From Bacillota bacterium (GTDB taxonomy: Bacteria > Bacillota > Sulfobacillia > Sulfobacillales > Sulfobacillaceae), in assembly GCA_021784595.1 (NCBI GenBank), contig JAJYHT010000100.1:46358-110357 (forward strand): a stretch of 64,000 bases of DNA. The letters are read 5' to 3'. The number at the start of each line of letters is the position of its first letter. The first letter of the stretch is position 1. The translations under genes were made by a program, and so were the position numbers. Shown piece by piece: positions 1 to 7,124 of this stretch. The notes under the pieces were generated by a model, which searched no databases, was not told where the DNA came from, and saw only the letters and a list, made by a program, of their open reading frames with translations.

Positions 1-978
1 CGGATTCCTGCCATTCCCGGATTGGATGCCGTAGAGTATTTGACCAGTACTTCAGCGCTTAACCTCACCCAACGTCCAAACCATCTGATTGTTATCGGGT
101 CAGGATACATCGCGCTCGAACTCGGCCAATTGTTTCGCTACTGGGGATCGCACGTGACGATGATGCAACGCGGAGCAGCGCTGACGCCCAACTATGATCC
201 CGAAGTGCGGGCGGTCATTGCGGAGATGATGGCCGACGAAGGCATTGAGGTAATGACTGGCGTCGTGTACGAACGAGTCGAGCAAAAGGGATCGGAAAAG
301 CTCGTCCATTTGACTGTGAACGGTGAAAAGCGGGTGGTGTCCGGTGATGCGTTGTTGGTCGCTGCTGGGCGAGATCCTAACACAGACGCGTTGAATCTGG
401 ACGCGGCTGGAGTCAAGCGGGGATCCCATGGCGAACCCCAAGTCGACGCCACCTTGCGCACCGCCAATCCGAGAATTTACGCGGCGGGCGACGTCACTCT
501 AGGACCGCAATTTGTTTACGTTGCTGCTTACGAAGGAAAGGTAGCGGCCAAAAATGCCCTGGATCTCAATGCTACGCCTCAAACTGTGGATCTGAGTGTG
601 GTGCCCATGGTGACATTTACGCACCCGGCCATCGCGTCGGTTGGGCTTACCGAGGATGCTGCGGTACAACGCGGATTACGGGTAAGATCCTCCGTACTGC
701 CCCTAGAGGCCGTTACACGGGCTTTGGCCAATCGCGAGACCCGAGGCGTGTTCAAAATGGTGGCGGATGAGGACACTGGGCGTATTCGGGGTGTACAGAT
801 TGTGGCCGAAAATGCGGGCGATGTCATCTACGCAGCGCAACTAGCCGTGAAATTTGGGTTGACGATTCATGACTTGAACGATACTTTGGCGCCATATTTG
901 ACGATGGCCGAGGGATTGAAGCTTGCTGCACTGACATTTGACAAGGATGTGGATAAACTGTCCTGTTGCGCGGGCTAG
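1..978 (+). CDS. merA: Mercuric reductase, C-terminal part (5' end outside window)
   Basis: The frame is open from base 1 and ends at TAG 976-978, so this is the C-terminal two thirds of a flavin disulfide reductase. MerA reduces Hg(II) to volatile Hg(0) in the cytoplasm using NADPH. Visible here are the end of the FAD domain (YLTSTSAL), the NADPH-binding Rossmann motif (VIGSGYIALELGQ), the second FAD motif (IYAAGDVT) and the dimerisation domain with THPAIASVGLTE. The protein ends in LSCCAG; the vicinal C-terminal cysteine pair that loads Hg(II) separates MerA from lipoamide dehydrogenase. The N-terminal active-site cysteines lie off-window. An NrtS-like gene follows 28 bp downstream. Identity is near certain. 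Confidence 0.95.
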   Translation, partial: RIPAIPGLDAVEYLTSTSALNLTQRPNHLIVIGSGYIALELGQLFRYWGSHVTMMQRGAALTPNYDPEVRAVIAEMMADEGIEVMTGVVYERVEQKGSEKLVHLTVNGEKRVVSGDALLVAAGRDPNTDALNLDAAGVKRGSHGEPQVDATLRTANPRIYAAGDVTLGPQFVYVAAYEGKVAAKNALDLNATPQTVDLSVVPMVTFTHPAIASVGLTEDAAVQRGLRVRSSVLPLEAVTRALANRETRGVFKMVADEDTGRIRGVQIVAENAGDVIYAAQLAVKFGLTIHDLNDTLAPYLTMAEGLKLAALTFDKDVDKLSCCAG

Positions 979-1006
979 CGCGAGGAGAAGAAGGAGGCAC
1001 CGTCCA

Positions 1007-1399
1007 ATGCGGGACCAGGAATGGCGACCAGTGTGTGACATTTGTGGCAGACCGCCATTTTGGGGCCGTTCGCTATTTCGGCTGTCGCACTCTCAGAGCA
1101 CCGCCTGGCACTGTGAGCGGTGTGCTATTCGTCATCCCCGGTTGGTACGGCAGGCAGTGAAAACGTCTCTAGTGGTTGGAACATTGCTAGCGTTAATTAA
1201 CCACGGGAGTATCTATTGGACGGGCCCGATCACACTCGGGCTGGTTGCCAAAACGGGACTAACTTATTGTGTGCCTTTTGGTGTCGCTATGTGGGGAGCG
1301 TTGATGGCGAACCGCGGGCAGCCGCCCGTGGAAAATGCTAGACCGTCCTTCACCACGATTTCTGCCCTATCACGAGAACCGTCAGATCAACAATTGTGA
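1007..1399 (+). CDS. NrtS-like small membrane protein with N-terminal zinc ribbon
   Basis: A 130-residue protein starting at ATG 1007 behind AAGGAGG (991-997). Residues 1-45 carry two CxxC pairs (C10/C13 and C36/C39), a probable treble-clef or zinc-ribbon site. The rest has two hydrophobic segments around VVGTLLALINHGSIYW and GLTYCVPFGVAMWGALMA, which match my recollection of the NrtS family, small membrane proteins linked to nitrate/nitrite transport in cyanobacteria. It sits 28 bp after merA and is probably co-transcribed. A role in nitrate transport is inferred from the family only; in this context it might instead serve metal handling. The family call is fairly good, the substrate is unknown. 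Confidence 0.6.
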   Translation: MRDQEWRPVCDICGRPPFWGRSLFRLSHSQSTAWHCERCAIRHPRLVRQAVKTSLVVGTLLALINHGSIYWTGPITLGLVAKTGLTYCVPFGVAMWGALMANRGQPPVENARPSFTTISALSREPSDQQL

Positions 1400-1529
1400 T
1401 CCCGACATGCAAAACGGTATAAAGAATGGCTATTTGCAAAAGGTGGTTGAAAGAGCCACAAACGGATCGGACAGAGTAAGGTGCGATTTGTGCAATATCG
1501 GGTGGAGTTCTTCTTGAATCACAGGTTCT

Positions 1530-1958
1530 TTGGCGCTGCTCGATAGTCTTGGGCAGATCTATGGAGGGTTTTCACGGTTAGAGGCGGACCATGTGGCGCG
1601 GTGGGTCACGGAAACAGGACGCTTTCTGGATAAGCCAGAAGATCCGCAAGAGGGCCAATGGGATAAGGTTGTTCGCGAAACATTTCTTGATGCCCGGGCG
1701 CTGCATCGTATCGTGGGATCCACACCGAATGGATTGCGCGAACTGTTGGAGTTTGCTGAGTTGTATTGGTCCGATGTGGTGCGGAGTTACGCGTTAACCG
1801 CCTATGAGGGGGTCGAGTTTGAACTGCGAGTCCGATTCCAGGGCTACCGCCAAAACGTGCAAGTCTTTCGGAGAGACCTCGCCGACACGCGTGTAAGGGT
1901 TCATTCGACGTGCGGACTCCGGAGCGATATATCCTTCCTGGACAAGCCAGCGTCCTAG
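1530..1958 (+). CDS. Hypothetical protein, weakly supported
   Basis: An open frame of 142 codons from TTG 1530; an in-frame TGA at 1515-1517 limits any extension. No good SD precedes the start. The composition is soluble, rich in aromatic and charged residues, with no signal peptide, membrane span or motif I recognise. It overlaps the 3' end of the convergent PIN gene by 4 bases. It may be a remnant lacking its true 5' end, since the surrounding 1.4-3.0 kb is full of broken genes. Confidence 0.3.
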   Translation: MALLDSLGQIYGGFSRLEADHVARWVTETGRFLDKPEDPQEGQWDKVVRETFLDARALHRIVGSTPNGLRELLEFAELYWSDVVRSYALTAYEGVEFELRVRFQGYRQNVQVFRRDLADTRVRVHSTCGLRSDISFLDKPAS

Positions 1959-2272
1959 CAAAATTCATGCTGGACAGCAGTCGTGTTCAGAGTCGTGGGA
2001 GGTGCCGGCAGTAGCGTGTCAGGATTCCACTGGTGTTGAAAGAGCGTAGCGAAGAGGGTATCTATCTGACGATCCGATAACGGCGGCACTTTGCCAAAAC
2101 CTCGGCGGAGATGACGTAGGGCTTCCGCGATGACACTTTGGGCCAACACCATGGTATAAATACTGGCAATGCCTTGGGCAATGACGCTGGCATTCGGTCC
2201 CAACGAATTGCCCACGGCCCCTAGAATGACGGTGGTGTCAAGCGTCGCTCTCATGCTTTCTTTAGGCATCAA
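1955..2272 (-). pseudogene. Truncated PIN-domain (VapC-like) toxin
   Basis: A 105-residue protein whose N-terminal half fits a PIN ribonuclease: the first acidic residue in ATLDTTVILGAVGN, then the helix with the second acid in SVIAEALRHLRR. PIN toxins are usually about 130-180 residues and need further aspartates in the C-terminal half. Here the sequence runs into an unrelated proline/threonine-rich tail (LLPAPPTTLNTT) and stops, so catalysis is doubtful. Its start overlaps the end of the upstream HTH gene by 11 bases, the usual antitoxin-toxin arrangement. I call it a decayed toxin; a short non-catalytic variant cannot be excluded. Confidence 0.55.
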
Positions 2273-2651
2273 ACTGGGTTTCCGGGTCTTCTACCCATAC
2301 TTTGCTGACCGCATCGAGAGCACGGCGGAAGGCGTCGACTTGGTCTAGGTCTTTACGGGCAATCCGCCAATGACCACCGGGCGTGCGATAGCCTGGTATG
2401 AGGCCTTGTTCGCACCAGCGCCGTACCGAATCAGAACTGGCTCCCAGCAGACGTGCGGCTTCCGTGGGTGTGAGAATGGCTGGAGCCGTTAAGGTTTTAC
2501 GACCCAAAGAGGGACGGATAATCAATTGTTGAAATACCTCACGCGTAGCCATCCGGACGTGCAGATCCGGCAACTGGGTTAATGCGGCATCAATTTCTTC
2601 AAAGTGCTCACGGACAATGGCGAGGGCTGTAGAAACGTCATGCTGACCCAT
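2262..2651 (-). CDS. HTH (excisionase/MerR-type) antitoxin-like regulator
   Basis: A 129-residue protein. ATG at 2651 is chosen because GAGGTG lies 6-7 bases upstream; an earlier GTG would sit inside that SD. Residues about 65-115 form a winged HTH of the excisionase/MerR type: LTPTEAARLLGASSDSVRRW followed by the wing GYRTPGGHWRI. The N-terminal 60 residues are helical and probably dimerise. It is translationally coupled to the PIN gene, consistent with an HTH/PIN toxin-antitoxin pair in which it represses the operon and neutralises the toxin. With the toxin truncated it may be an orphan. Confidence 0.65.
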   Translation of the reverse strand: MGQHDVSTALAIVREHFEEIDAALTQLPDLHVRMATREVFQQLIIRPSLGRKTLTAPAILTPTEAARLLGASSDSVRRWCEQGLIPGYRTPGGHWRIARKDLDQVDAFRRALDAVSKVWVEDPETQFDA

Positions 2652-2722
2652 GTCAATCACCTCACAAGTAGTATACCAAAAAACGCAAAAGTCGCAAACG
2701 ACGTAAGCGTGGTCACGATAAG

Positions 2723-3034
2723 CCAGCCGTCGAATTCTTACTGCCGACAGCGACGGTGGTCGACAGCAACGGGAATGTGGTCAAAGACTACAATGGTACG
2801 CTTCAAGTGTCGTATGCCAAAGGGAGTGAGGATGGCATTCAATTCTACGTCACTGGGGCACAAGCCGGAGTGACGACCCAAACCGTCAATATGACGAATG
2901 GTGTGGCTACGGTTCAAGTGGAAGCCGGCATGGTCCCGGGTGTTACCGATACGCTGGACACTGCGGCCTTAACCTTATCTTTACCCACAGCCTGGCATAT
3001 AGTGCCAAACGGTGAAACAAATGATGGCAAGTGA
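2723..3034 (+). pseudogene. Fragment of a secreted surface protein (Ig-like domain)
   Basis: From about 2723 the frame reads PAVEFLLPTATVVDSNGNVV and continues with TLQVSYAKG and VNMTNGVATVQVEAG to a stop at 3034. The alternating beta pattern and the D-x-N-G-N-V-V turn are typical of bacterial Ig-like repeats in S-layer or cell-wall proteins. There is no signal peptide, SD or credible start; an in-frame TAG lies near 2668. It is best read as the C-terminal remnant of a larger surface protein cut off at its 5' side. Confidence 0.5.
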
Positions 3035-3040
3035 ATAGGA

Positions 3041-3232
3041 GCCCGCGATGCGGGCGAGGTGGCACGAGAGCGCTTGAGTAGGGCCGTTACGGCTGGAGGG
3101 GTGCGTTTCCGGGCATCCCAAAATTCCGTCGTTGACACGACGGAGCATACTAGGCAAGAGGTTAGGAAGGGTGCCGTGGCACCTCGTCCCACGGCACCGG
3201 GGTCAAGATGGCCGAAAAGGGTGGCTTCGGTC
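3041..3232. other. Run of six consecutive hairpins (possible structured RNA)
   Basis: Six inverted repeats follow one another with little spacing: 3041-3055 (6 bp, loop GAT), 3083-3093 (4 bp), 3098-3119 (7 bp with one G-T), 3126-3143 (6 bp, extendable by one), 3170-3198 (perfect 10 bp, GGTGCCGTGG) and 3210-3232 (7 bp with one G-T). No convincing gene covers it and no T-tract follows, so it is not a simple terminator. It may be a non-coding or leader RNA for the metal-sensor genes downstream, or a terminator cluster after the surface-protein remnant. I could not match it to a known RNA family. Confidence 0.35.
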
Positions 3233-3458
3233 AAAAACCGGAGAATTCCAACCTCAGATTGCCCTTAGCCTAAAGAACATCAGAAGGAGTCGGTGTGGAC
3301 GTAACTATTTTAACATTGTACTATTAGAATGTGTGGCTGGTTAATTCGTTTTGTGCCCTAGTCTTAAAGAGAATCCTTATTGATTTACGCCTTCGGGTTT
3401 TAATTAGGTATGGGATAAATGAACTTTTCAGTTGGCGCATACAAGGAGGAAATTTTTG
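3233..3458. other. AT-rich intergenic region upstream of the ArsR pair
   Basis: No gene seen. The stretch from about 3290 to 3440 is clearly more AT-rich than its surroundings and probably carries the promoter of the 3459/3599 gene pair, but I cannot place a confident -35/-10. Confidence 0.35.
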
Positions 3459-3602
3459 GTGAACAACAAACTGACGACGGCGACAAAACGTCTGGTTCGG
3501 ACAAACACTGGGGATGCAGAATCCACTGCGGTGTTGGCGCTGCCTAGCAGAGTATACGGATGGCCAGAGAATCGTTCATTCGAAGGAGTGTGTGTGCGAT
3601 GA
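3459..3602 (+). CDS. Small ORF translationally coupled to the ArsR gene
   Basis: A 47-residue frame from GTG 3459 with a strong SD (AAGGAGG, about 10 bases upstream). It stops at TGA 3600-3602, sharing the ATGA overlap with the start of the ArsR gene. The peptide is basic at the N-terminus (KRLVRTN), has no membrane span and one cysteine near its end. It may be a real micropeptide, a leader whose translation opens the ArsR start, or an N-terminal relic. SD quality and the 4-base overlap are the only support; nothing in the sequence identifies a function. Confidence 0.4.
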   Translation: MNNKLTTATKRLVRTNTGDAESTAVLALPSRVYGWPENRSFEGVCVR

Positions 3603-3982
3603 TTATTGTGGGCCAAGATCGCGAAGAATTGCTAGCTGCTTTTTGGCAGGCGTTGAGCCACCCGATTCGACTGCGTGTATTGGAACATCTTCGCGAAGCG
3701 GGTCCGCTGAACGTGGGGGAACTAGTGGAACGTCTAGGCATAGGCCAGGGACATCTATCAAATCATTTGGCGTGTTTAAAGAGCTGTGGACTAGTGCAAA
3801 CTGAACCGCGCGGTCGATTTGTGTACTATCACATTGGCGATGAGCGAGTCGACACACTACTCGAAATCGGCAGTGCCATCCTGCAAGATCATCTTGATGG
3901 TGTAGCGGCTTGCCGAGTAGTCCATCCTGGGTCCAAATCCCGGAATAAAGACGAATTTTTCCTTGAATCGAAAGGCGAGTAG
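3599..3982 (+). CDS. ArsR-family thiol metal sensor, CmtR-like
   Basis: A 127-residue winged-HTH repressor of the ArsR/SmtB family; ATG 3599 follows AAGGAG by about 11 bases. The core runs from FWQALSHPIRLRVLEHLREA through the recognition helix QGHLSNHLACLKSCGLV to the wing GRFVYYHIGD. Cysteines at 59, 63 (in the recognition helix, spacing CxxxC) and 105 (C-terminal tail) match the positions of Cys57, Cys61 and Cys102 that bind Cd/Pb in mycobacterial CmtR, so a soft-metal sensor is likely. It lies near merA and opposite a cysteine-rich micropeptide, so Hg, Cd or Pb are candidate inducers. The metal itself is inferred. Confidence 0.8.
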   Translation: MIIVGQDREELLAAFWQALSHPIRLRVLEHLREAGPLNVGELVERLGIGQGHLSNHLACLKSCGLVQTEPRGRFVYYHIGDERVDTLLEIGSAILQDHLDGVAACRVVHPGSKSRNKDEFFLESKGE

Positions 3983-4003
3983 TCCGCTACAGTGGTGCCC
4001 GCC

Positions 4004-4050
4004 GTATCAACCACCATCACCGTGACCTTGGTCACGGTGATGGTTGATAC
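4004..4050. terminator. Long inverted repeat between convergent genes
   Basis: The left arm (4004-4027) and right arm (4030-4050) pair over 21 bp with one 3-base bulge and a two-base loop; the tip is CGTGACC/GGTCACG. It lies 22 bp after the ArsR stop and 5 bp after the stop of the opposite-strand micropeptide, so a bidirectional terminator is the simplest reading. Neither strand has a T-tract, so a protein-binding dyad or repeat element remains possible. Confidence 0.5.
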
Positions 4051-4054
4051 CGGA

Positions 4055-4183
4055 TTACTTAGCTCCGCAACATTCATTCGCCGGTTTGCCCGACCCACAT
4101 GCACATGCGGTGTCATGCTGAGCTCCGCAACACACGCTGGCGGGTTTACCAGAACCACAACTGCAAAGGTCTTCTTTTGCCAT
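4055..4183 (-). CDS. Tandem SEC-C-like cysteine-rich micropeptide
   Basis: A 42-residue peptide with an excellent SD (GGGAGGAAA, 9 bases before ATG 4183). It consists almost wholly of two copies of one motif: CSCGSGKPASVCCGA and, after a short AQHDTA linker, CACGSGKPANECCGAK. Each follows the CxCGSGK-x(n)-CCG pattern of the SEC-C motif, a small zinc-type metal-binding module normally found as a C-terminal tail of SecA and other proteins. Here it stands alone as a duplicated unit with eight cysteines and no other domain, which suggests a metallothionein-like metal chelator or metallochaperone. It converges on the CmtR-like ArsR gene and shares the mercury/sulfur island. Coding status is well supported; the function is inferred. 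Confidence 0.8.
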   Translation of the reverse strand: MAKEDLCSCGSGKPASVCCGAQHDTACACGSGKPANECCGAK

Positions 4184-4522
4184 AGAAGGTTTCCTCCCGT
4201 CTACGCTGACATGGGCGCATTATGACATAGGATGTCAGAGCGTTCTGTAACCGAGACTACAGAGCATCGGGTCCGGCATACGGATCTGGAAGTACTCAGT
4301 GCAAAGCACGATTAAAGCAACCATAACGATCTTTAGTCAACAATTCACAGTTTATACGGAATATTAGGTAGTATATATAATAGTGTGAAGTATCTTACAT
4401 ACACACCCGGGATTAAGTGGTAGTGTCACGATAGAGCGTGCAATTTTGTCGGATGGGACAGGGAGCCTGTTTCCTTAGGCAACCTATTTCTTATCTAGCT
4501 TGTATAGAAGGGGGGTGTCAAT
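4184..4522. other. Divergent promoter region
   Basis: This stretch separates the minus-strand micropeptide from the plus-strand tusA gene. It is AT-rich around 4340-4400, as expected for promoters in both directions. A small GCCT/AGGC stem precedes the tusA SD. I checked it against riboswitch patterns I know and found no match. Confidence 0.4.
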
Positions 4523-4774
4523 ATGGATGATCAAACCAGCACTGCTACTATTGCAGTCAAGATAGATGCTTCGGGATTGACATGCCCAATGCCTGTGGTT
4601 CGGGCTAAAAAGGGAATTTCCAGCATAGAGGTGGGCCAACTCATGGAAATTATCGCTACAGATGCGGGGGCCATGGCGGATTTTGCGGCATGGACCCGGG
4701 CGACCGGGAATGAATTATTGTCTGGGGAGCGACAGGGTGAGTTCTTTCGCTTTGTCATTCGGCGTCTAAAGTAG
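4523..4774 (+). CDS. tusA: TusA-like sulfur carrier protein
   Basis: An 83-residue protein of the TusA/SirA/YeeD fold, ATG preceded by GAAGGGGGG. The defining CPxP motif is present as GLTCPMPVVRAKKGI, with Cys21 as the sulfane-sulfur carrier, followed by the second conserved half (VGQLMEIIATDAGAMADFAAW). TusA proteins pass persulfide sulfur between proteins; in sulfur oxidisers they work with DsrE and rhodanese partners to feed the sulfur-oxidation machinery. A DsrE2-like gene begins 14 bp downstream, the classic partner. Function is well supported, though no Hdr-like genes are in the window. Confidence 0.88.
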   Translation: MDDQTSTATIAVKIDASGLTCPMPVVRAKKGISSIEVGQLMEIIATDAGAMADFAAWTRATGNELLSGERQGEFFRFVIRRLK

Positions 4775-4788
4775 AGGGGGAGATGGAG

Positions 4789-5166
4789 ATGGATCGTGTG
4801 GCCATCATCGTAAGTCAAGATGGGTTAGAGACGGCCTTTAAGGCGCTTAACGTCGCAATGGCGGCCGTGGCAATGGATGCCGATGTGCATGTGTTTTGTA
4901 CATTTGGGGGCCTCTCGTTGTTGCGTCGGTCCCTCGACTACCCAGTACCTGCGTCGTTGGAGCCTTTTCGTGATCAGTTGGCGGCGTTGCCGGGCCCAGA
5001 GGCGTTAAGAGCGATGGCGCTAGAGTCAGGGGTCCAATTTATCGCGTGCCAAATGACCATGGACCTGATGGGGATCACAGCTGACGATTTAATCGAAGGG
5101 ATACCAGTGGCGGGGGCGGCGACTTTTCTTAGCGAAGCCCAGGGCAGTACTACAGTGACTTTTTAA
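4789..5166 (+). CDS. DsrE2-like sulfurtransferase
   Basis: A 125-residue DsrE/DsrF-fold protein. ATG 4789 is preferred because the GAGGGGGAG SD abuts the earlier ATG at 4783. It shows the DsrE2 landmarks: RVAIIVSQDGLETAFKALN at the start, VHVFCTFGGLSLLRR in the middle and the conserved cysteine segment FIACQMTMDLMGI. DsrE2 proteins are often membrane-associated; this one has only moderately hydrophobic helices. It forms a two-gene unit with tusA and probably exchanges persulfide sulfur with it in dissimilatory or assimilatory sulfur trafficking. Confidence 0.85.
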   Translation: MDRVAIIVSQDGLETAFKALNVAMAAVAMDADVHVFCTFGGLSLLRRSLDYPVPASLEPFRDQLAALPGPEALRAMALESGVQFIACQMTMDLMGITADDLIEGIPVAGAATFLSEAQGSTTVTF

Positions 5167-5918
5167 AAAATTCTAAGGGAGTTCGCGGCTGAAGAGACGT
5201 GCCAGTCGGGCCTACGCCTCGAAGTCGCGTTCTCTCACCCTATTGCCCCGACGTCGATGAGGATGGACGTTTCGCTGGTCATATAATGTCAACTGCCCCG
5301 CCATGAAAGGACGGAGCCTTGAGCAAACTCGAGCTGGGTTGACCCAGTGCCCTCCAGTACCCCGTCACCACACCCGCCTGGTGTCAAGGACAATTTAAGT
5401 CCCCAGGTTTGGACATCGAGGTGGCTAGTGGAGGGTGTATCAGGCGCAATCGCAACAACAAATAGCAGACCTCCAAGCCACTGTCCAGACGCGATCTCGA
5501 GCACTGGCAGCGACAGGTGTTGAGCATCCCCGCCCCCGGACGCGGCAGTTGCCAAAGTACGCGTCTCAACCCATACGGTGTCCCCGGGAATACCTCATGC
5601 GCTAGAAGTGCGTGCAAGGATTCCAGACCGGGGATCTCTTGAAGACCGAGGCCACGTATCGCGGTTTGTTCAGCCGTGGGGACCAGTGGCCAGTTCAATA
5701 TCCAATCCACACAAGGATTAATCCAAGCCATCTCTCATCATTTGTGAACCCTCATGCAAGGGGCGGACCGCTATGACTATTCGCTCACCATGATAGCGTC
5801 GGAGAAAGGAGAAGCGGGACTGGGCCAGGCAGATCCAGGTAACACTATCCTTCTCCGACCAAAAGTCGGAGGGTTCCCGTGTAATCAGATGAAGTTTTGT
5901 TGTCTTATTGGCGGTATG
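5167..5918. other. No supported gene; small hairpin near 5853-5871
   Basis: About 750 bases without a convincing gene. Short overlapping frames on the minus strand lack SD sites and resemble nothing I know, so decayed sequence is likely. A 7-bp hairpin (CTCCGAC/GTCGGAG, loop CAAAA) lies at 5853-5871 without a clear T-tract. Confidence 0.4.
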
Positions 5919-5972
5919 GCAACGGCCAGCATCTCACATGGCCGTATGGGCATCTGAGATCCTGGCCGTTGC
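5919..5972 (-). terminator. Inverted repeat downstream of the beta-propeller gene
   Basis: Arms 5919-5936 and 5955-5972 form an 18-bp stem with one mismatch (GCAACGGCCAGCATCTCA on the left) and an 18-base loop. It starts 18 bases after the stop of the minus-strand secreted protein, so transcription termination or mRNA 3' protection is likely. There is no pronounced T-tract. Confidence 0.5.
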
Positions 5973-5990
5973 AGAGGGAAACGGCAGTGG

Positions 5991-7028
5991 TTAGGGAATG
6001 GTCACCCATCGATTGCTGGCAAACTTAGGGAATGTGTGGAGAATGGCTCCGTTGGACAAATTCACTACGACGCTTTCATCAAGGTTTTCGACGGTGACCA
6101 AGGCGCTGTTGCCTCCTGGCAAGATGGCCAAACCACTCAGCTTATTGCCGCCACTGGCAGGGTTAGCGTTTATGGCTACTTCTCCTAGGTATTTGTCCTT
6201 TGATGCCGAAAATTCGAGAATATGGCCTGAAAATCCCGCTGCATACACCGTATTATGATGAGGGCCAACCGCTAACTGCATGAAACCTGCAGTGGCTGCA
6301 GGGATGTCGGCATAGCTGAATTGGCTATCCACTTCTGGAGTGGCCATGGTGGTTATGGCATCGGTACGCGGATTCAACGCGGTCATGACGCCAGACTGGA
6401 TATCAGCGGCGAAAATCTGTCCCCGTGCCCAGACCATGTCGCCGATTTGAGGAACTGGGTAGGTATTTAGGATTTGCCCGGTATGCAAATTGATTGCGGT
6501 AATGGTCTTATCCATATTGCCTCCCACGTAAGCGACCTGTCCATTTGGACTGGTGACTAGAGCGTTGCCTCCGACAGGGTCTGTGAAGAGTTCCTGATGG
6601 GTCTTGAGACTATAGGCCGCCAAGGCACTGCCTGACATTACCAGCAAAAGGTGACTTTGGGGCACGACATGGCCAATCCGGCCACCGGCCAGGGATGGGA
6701 ACTCCCCTGTGGTATTTAGGGTGGAACTGTTTAAGATGTAGGTGGTGCCTCCAAAGGTAGGAACATAGATACTGTGCGTGGCTGATGAATATCCCACAAA
6801 AAAGCTGTTACCGGTTTCGGTTTTGGCCTGCCCGTAGTATCCTGTGCGAGCGCTGCTGGGATGAAGCGTCCAAGAAGCCAAGGTTCCAGGCCCCGGGCCG
6901 GTTACCGGTGCTGGAAAGGCGCCGACGATTTCAGTGCCAGATGCTATTCGATGGTGAGGCACAGGAGACATGAGCGATAAGGTAGACAATGCGAGTACTG
7001 ATGCGGTTAGGGAACGACCTAAAAACAT
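5991..7028 (-). CDS. Secreted YVTN-type beta-propeller protein
   Basis: A 345-residue exported protein. ATG 7028 is chosen because AGGAGGAG ends a few bases upstream; the longer TTG start would put that SD inside the gene. Residues 1-30 are a signal peptide (SLTASVLALSTLSLMSP). The mature part has repeated blade-like segments such as HSIYVPTFGGTTYILNSSTL, GQVAYVGGNMDKTITAINL and NTVYAAGFSGHILEFSAS, typical of YVTN/surface-layer beta-propellers. No enzymatic motif is visible. It is a single-gene unit with a perfect palindrome upstream (7109-7124) and a hairpin downstream. It probably acts at the cell surface; ligand unknown. Confidence 0.8.
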   Translation of the reverse strand: MFLGRSLTASVLALSTLSLMSPVPHHRIASGTEIVGAFPAPVTGPGPGTLASWTLHPSSARTGYYGQAKTETGNSFFVGYSSATHSIYVPTFGGTTYILNSSTLNTTGEFPSLAGGRIGHVVPQSHLLLVMSGSALAAYSLKTHQELFTDPVGGNALVTSPNGQVAYVGGNMDKTITAINLHTGQILNTYPVPQIGDMVWARGQIFAADIQSGVMTALNPRTDAITTMATPEVDSQFSYADIPAATAGFMQLAVGPHHNTVYAAGFSGHILEFSASKDKYLGEVAINANPASGGNKLSGLAILPGGNSALVTVENLDESVVVNLSNGAILHTFPKFASNRWVTIP

Positions 7029-7108
7029 GGGACTCCTCCTCAAATAGAGATACTTTTCACGAAGAACGGACCTTTTCCTGATGGGTGACGCTATCTAACT
7101 CTATAAAC

Positions 7109-7124
7109 TACACTATGTAGTGTA
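7109..7124. promoter_or_regulatory. Perfect 16-bp palindrome, probable operator
   Basis: TACACTA-TG-TAGTGTA is a perfect palindrome 81 bp upstream of the start of the beta-propeller gene, in an AT-rich promoter-like stretch. TACA/TGTA half-sites recall BlaI/CopY-type and some other repressor operators, but no such regulator is nearby, so the binding protein is unknown. Confidence 0.45.

Noticed and set aside
4420..4522. Possible riboswitch before tusA (small GCCT/AGGC stem)
   Set aside because: The pairing is short and no conserved core of a riboswitch class I know is present.
5384..5731. 115-codon minus-strand frame
   Set aside because: No SD, unnatural composition and overlapping alternative frames; no family resemblance. 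Treated as decayed sequence.
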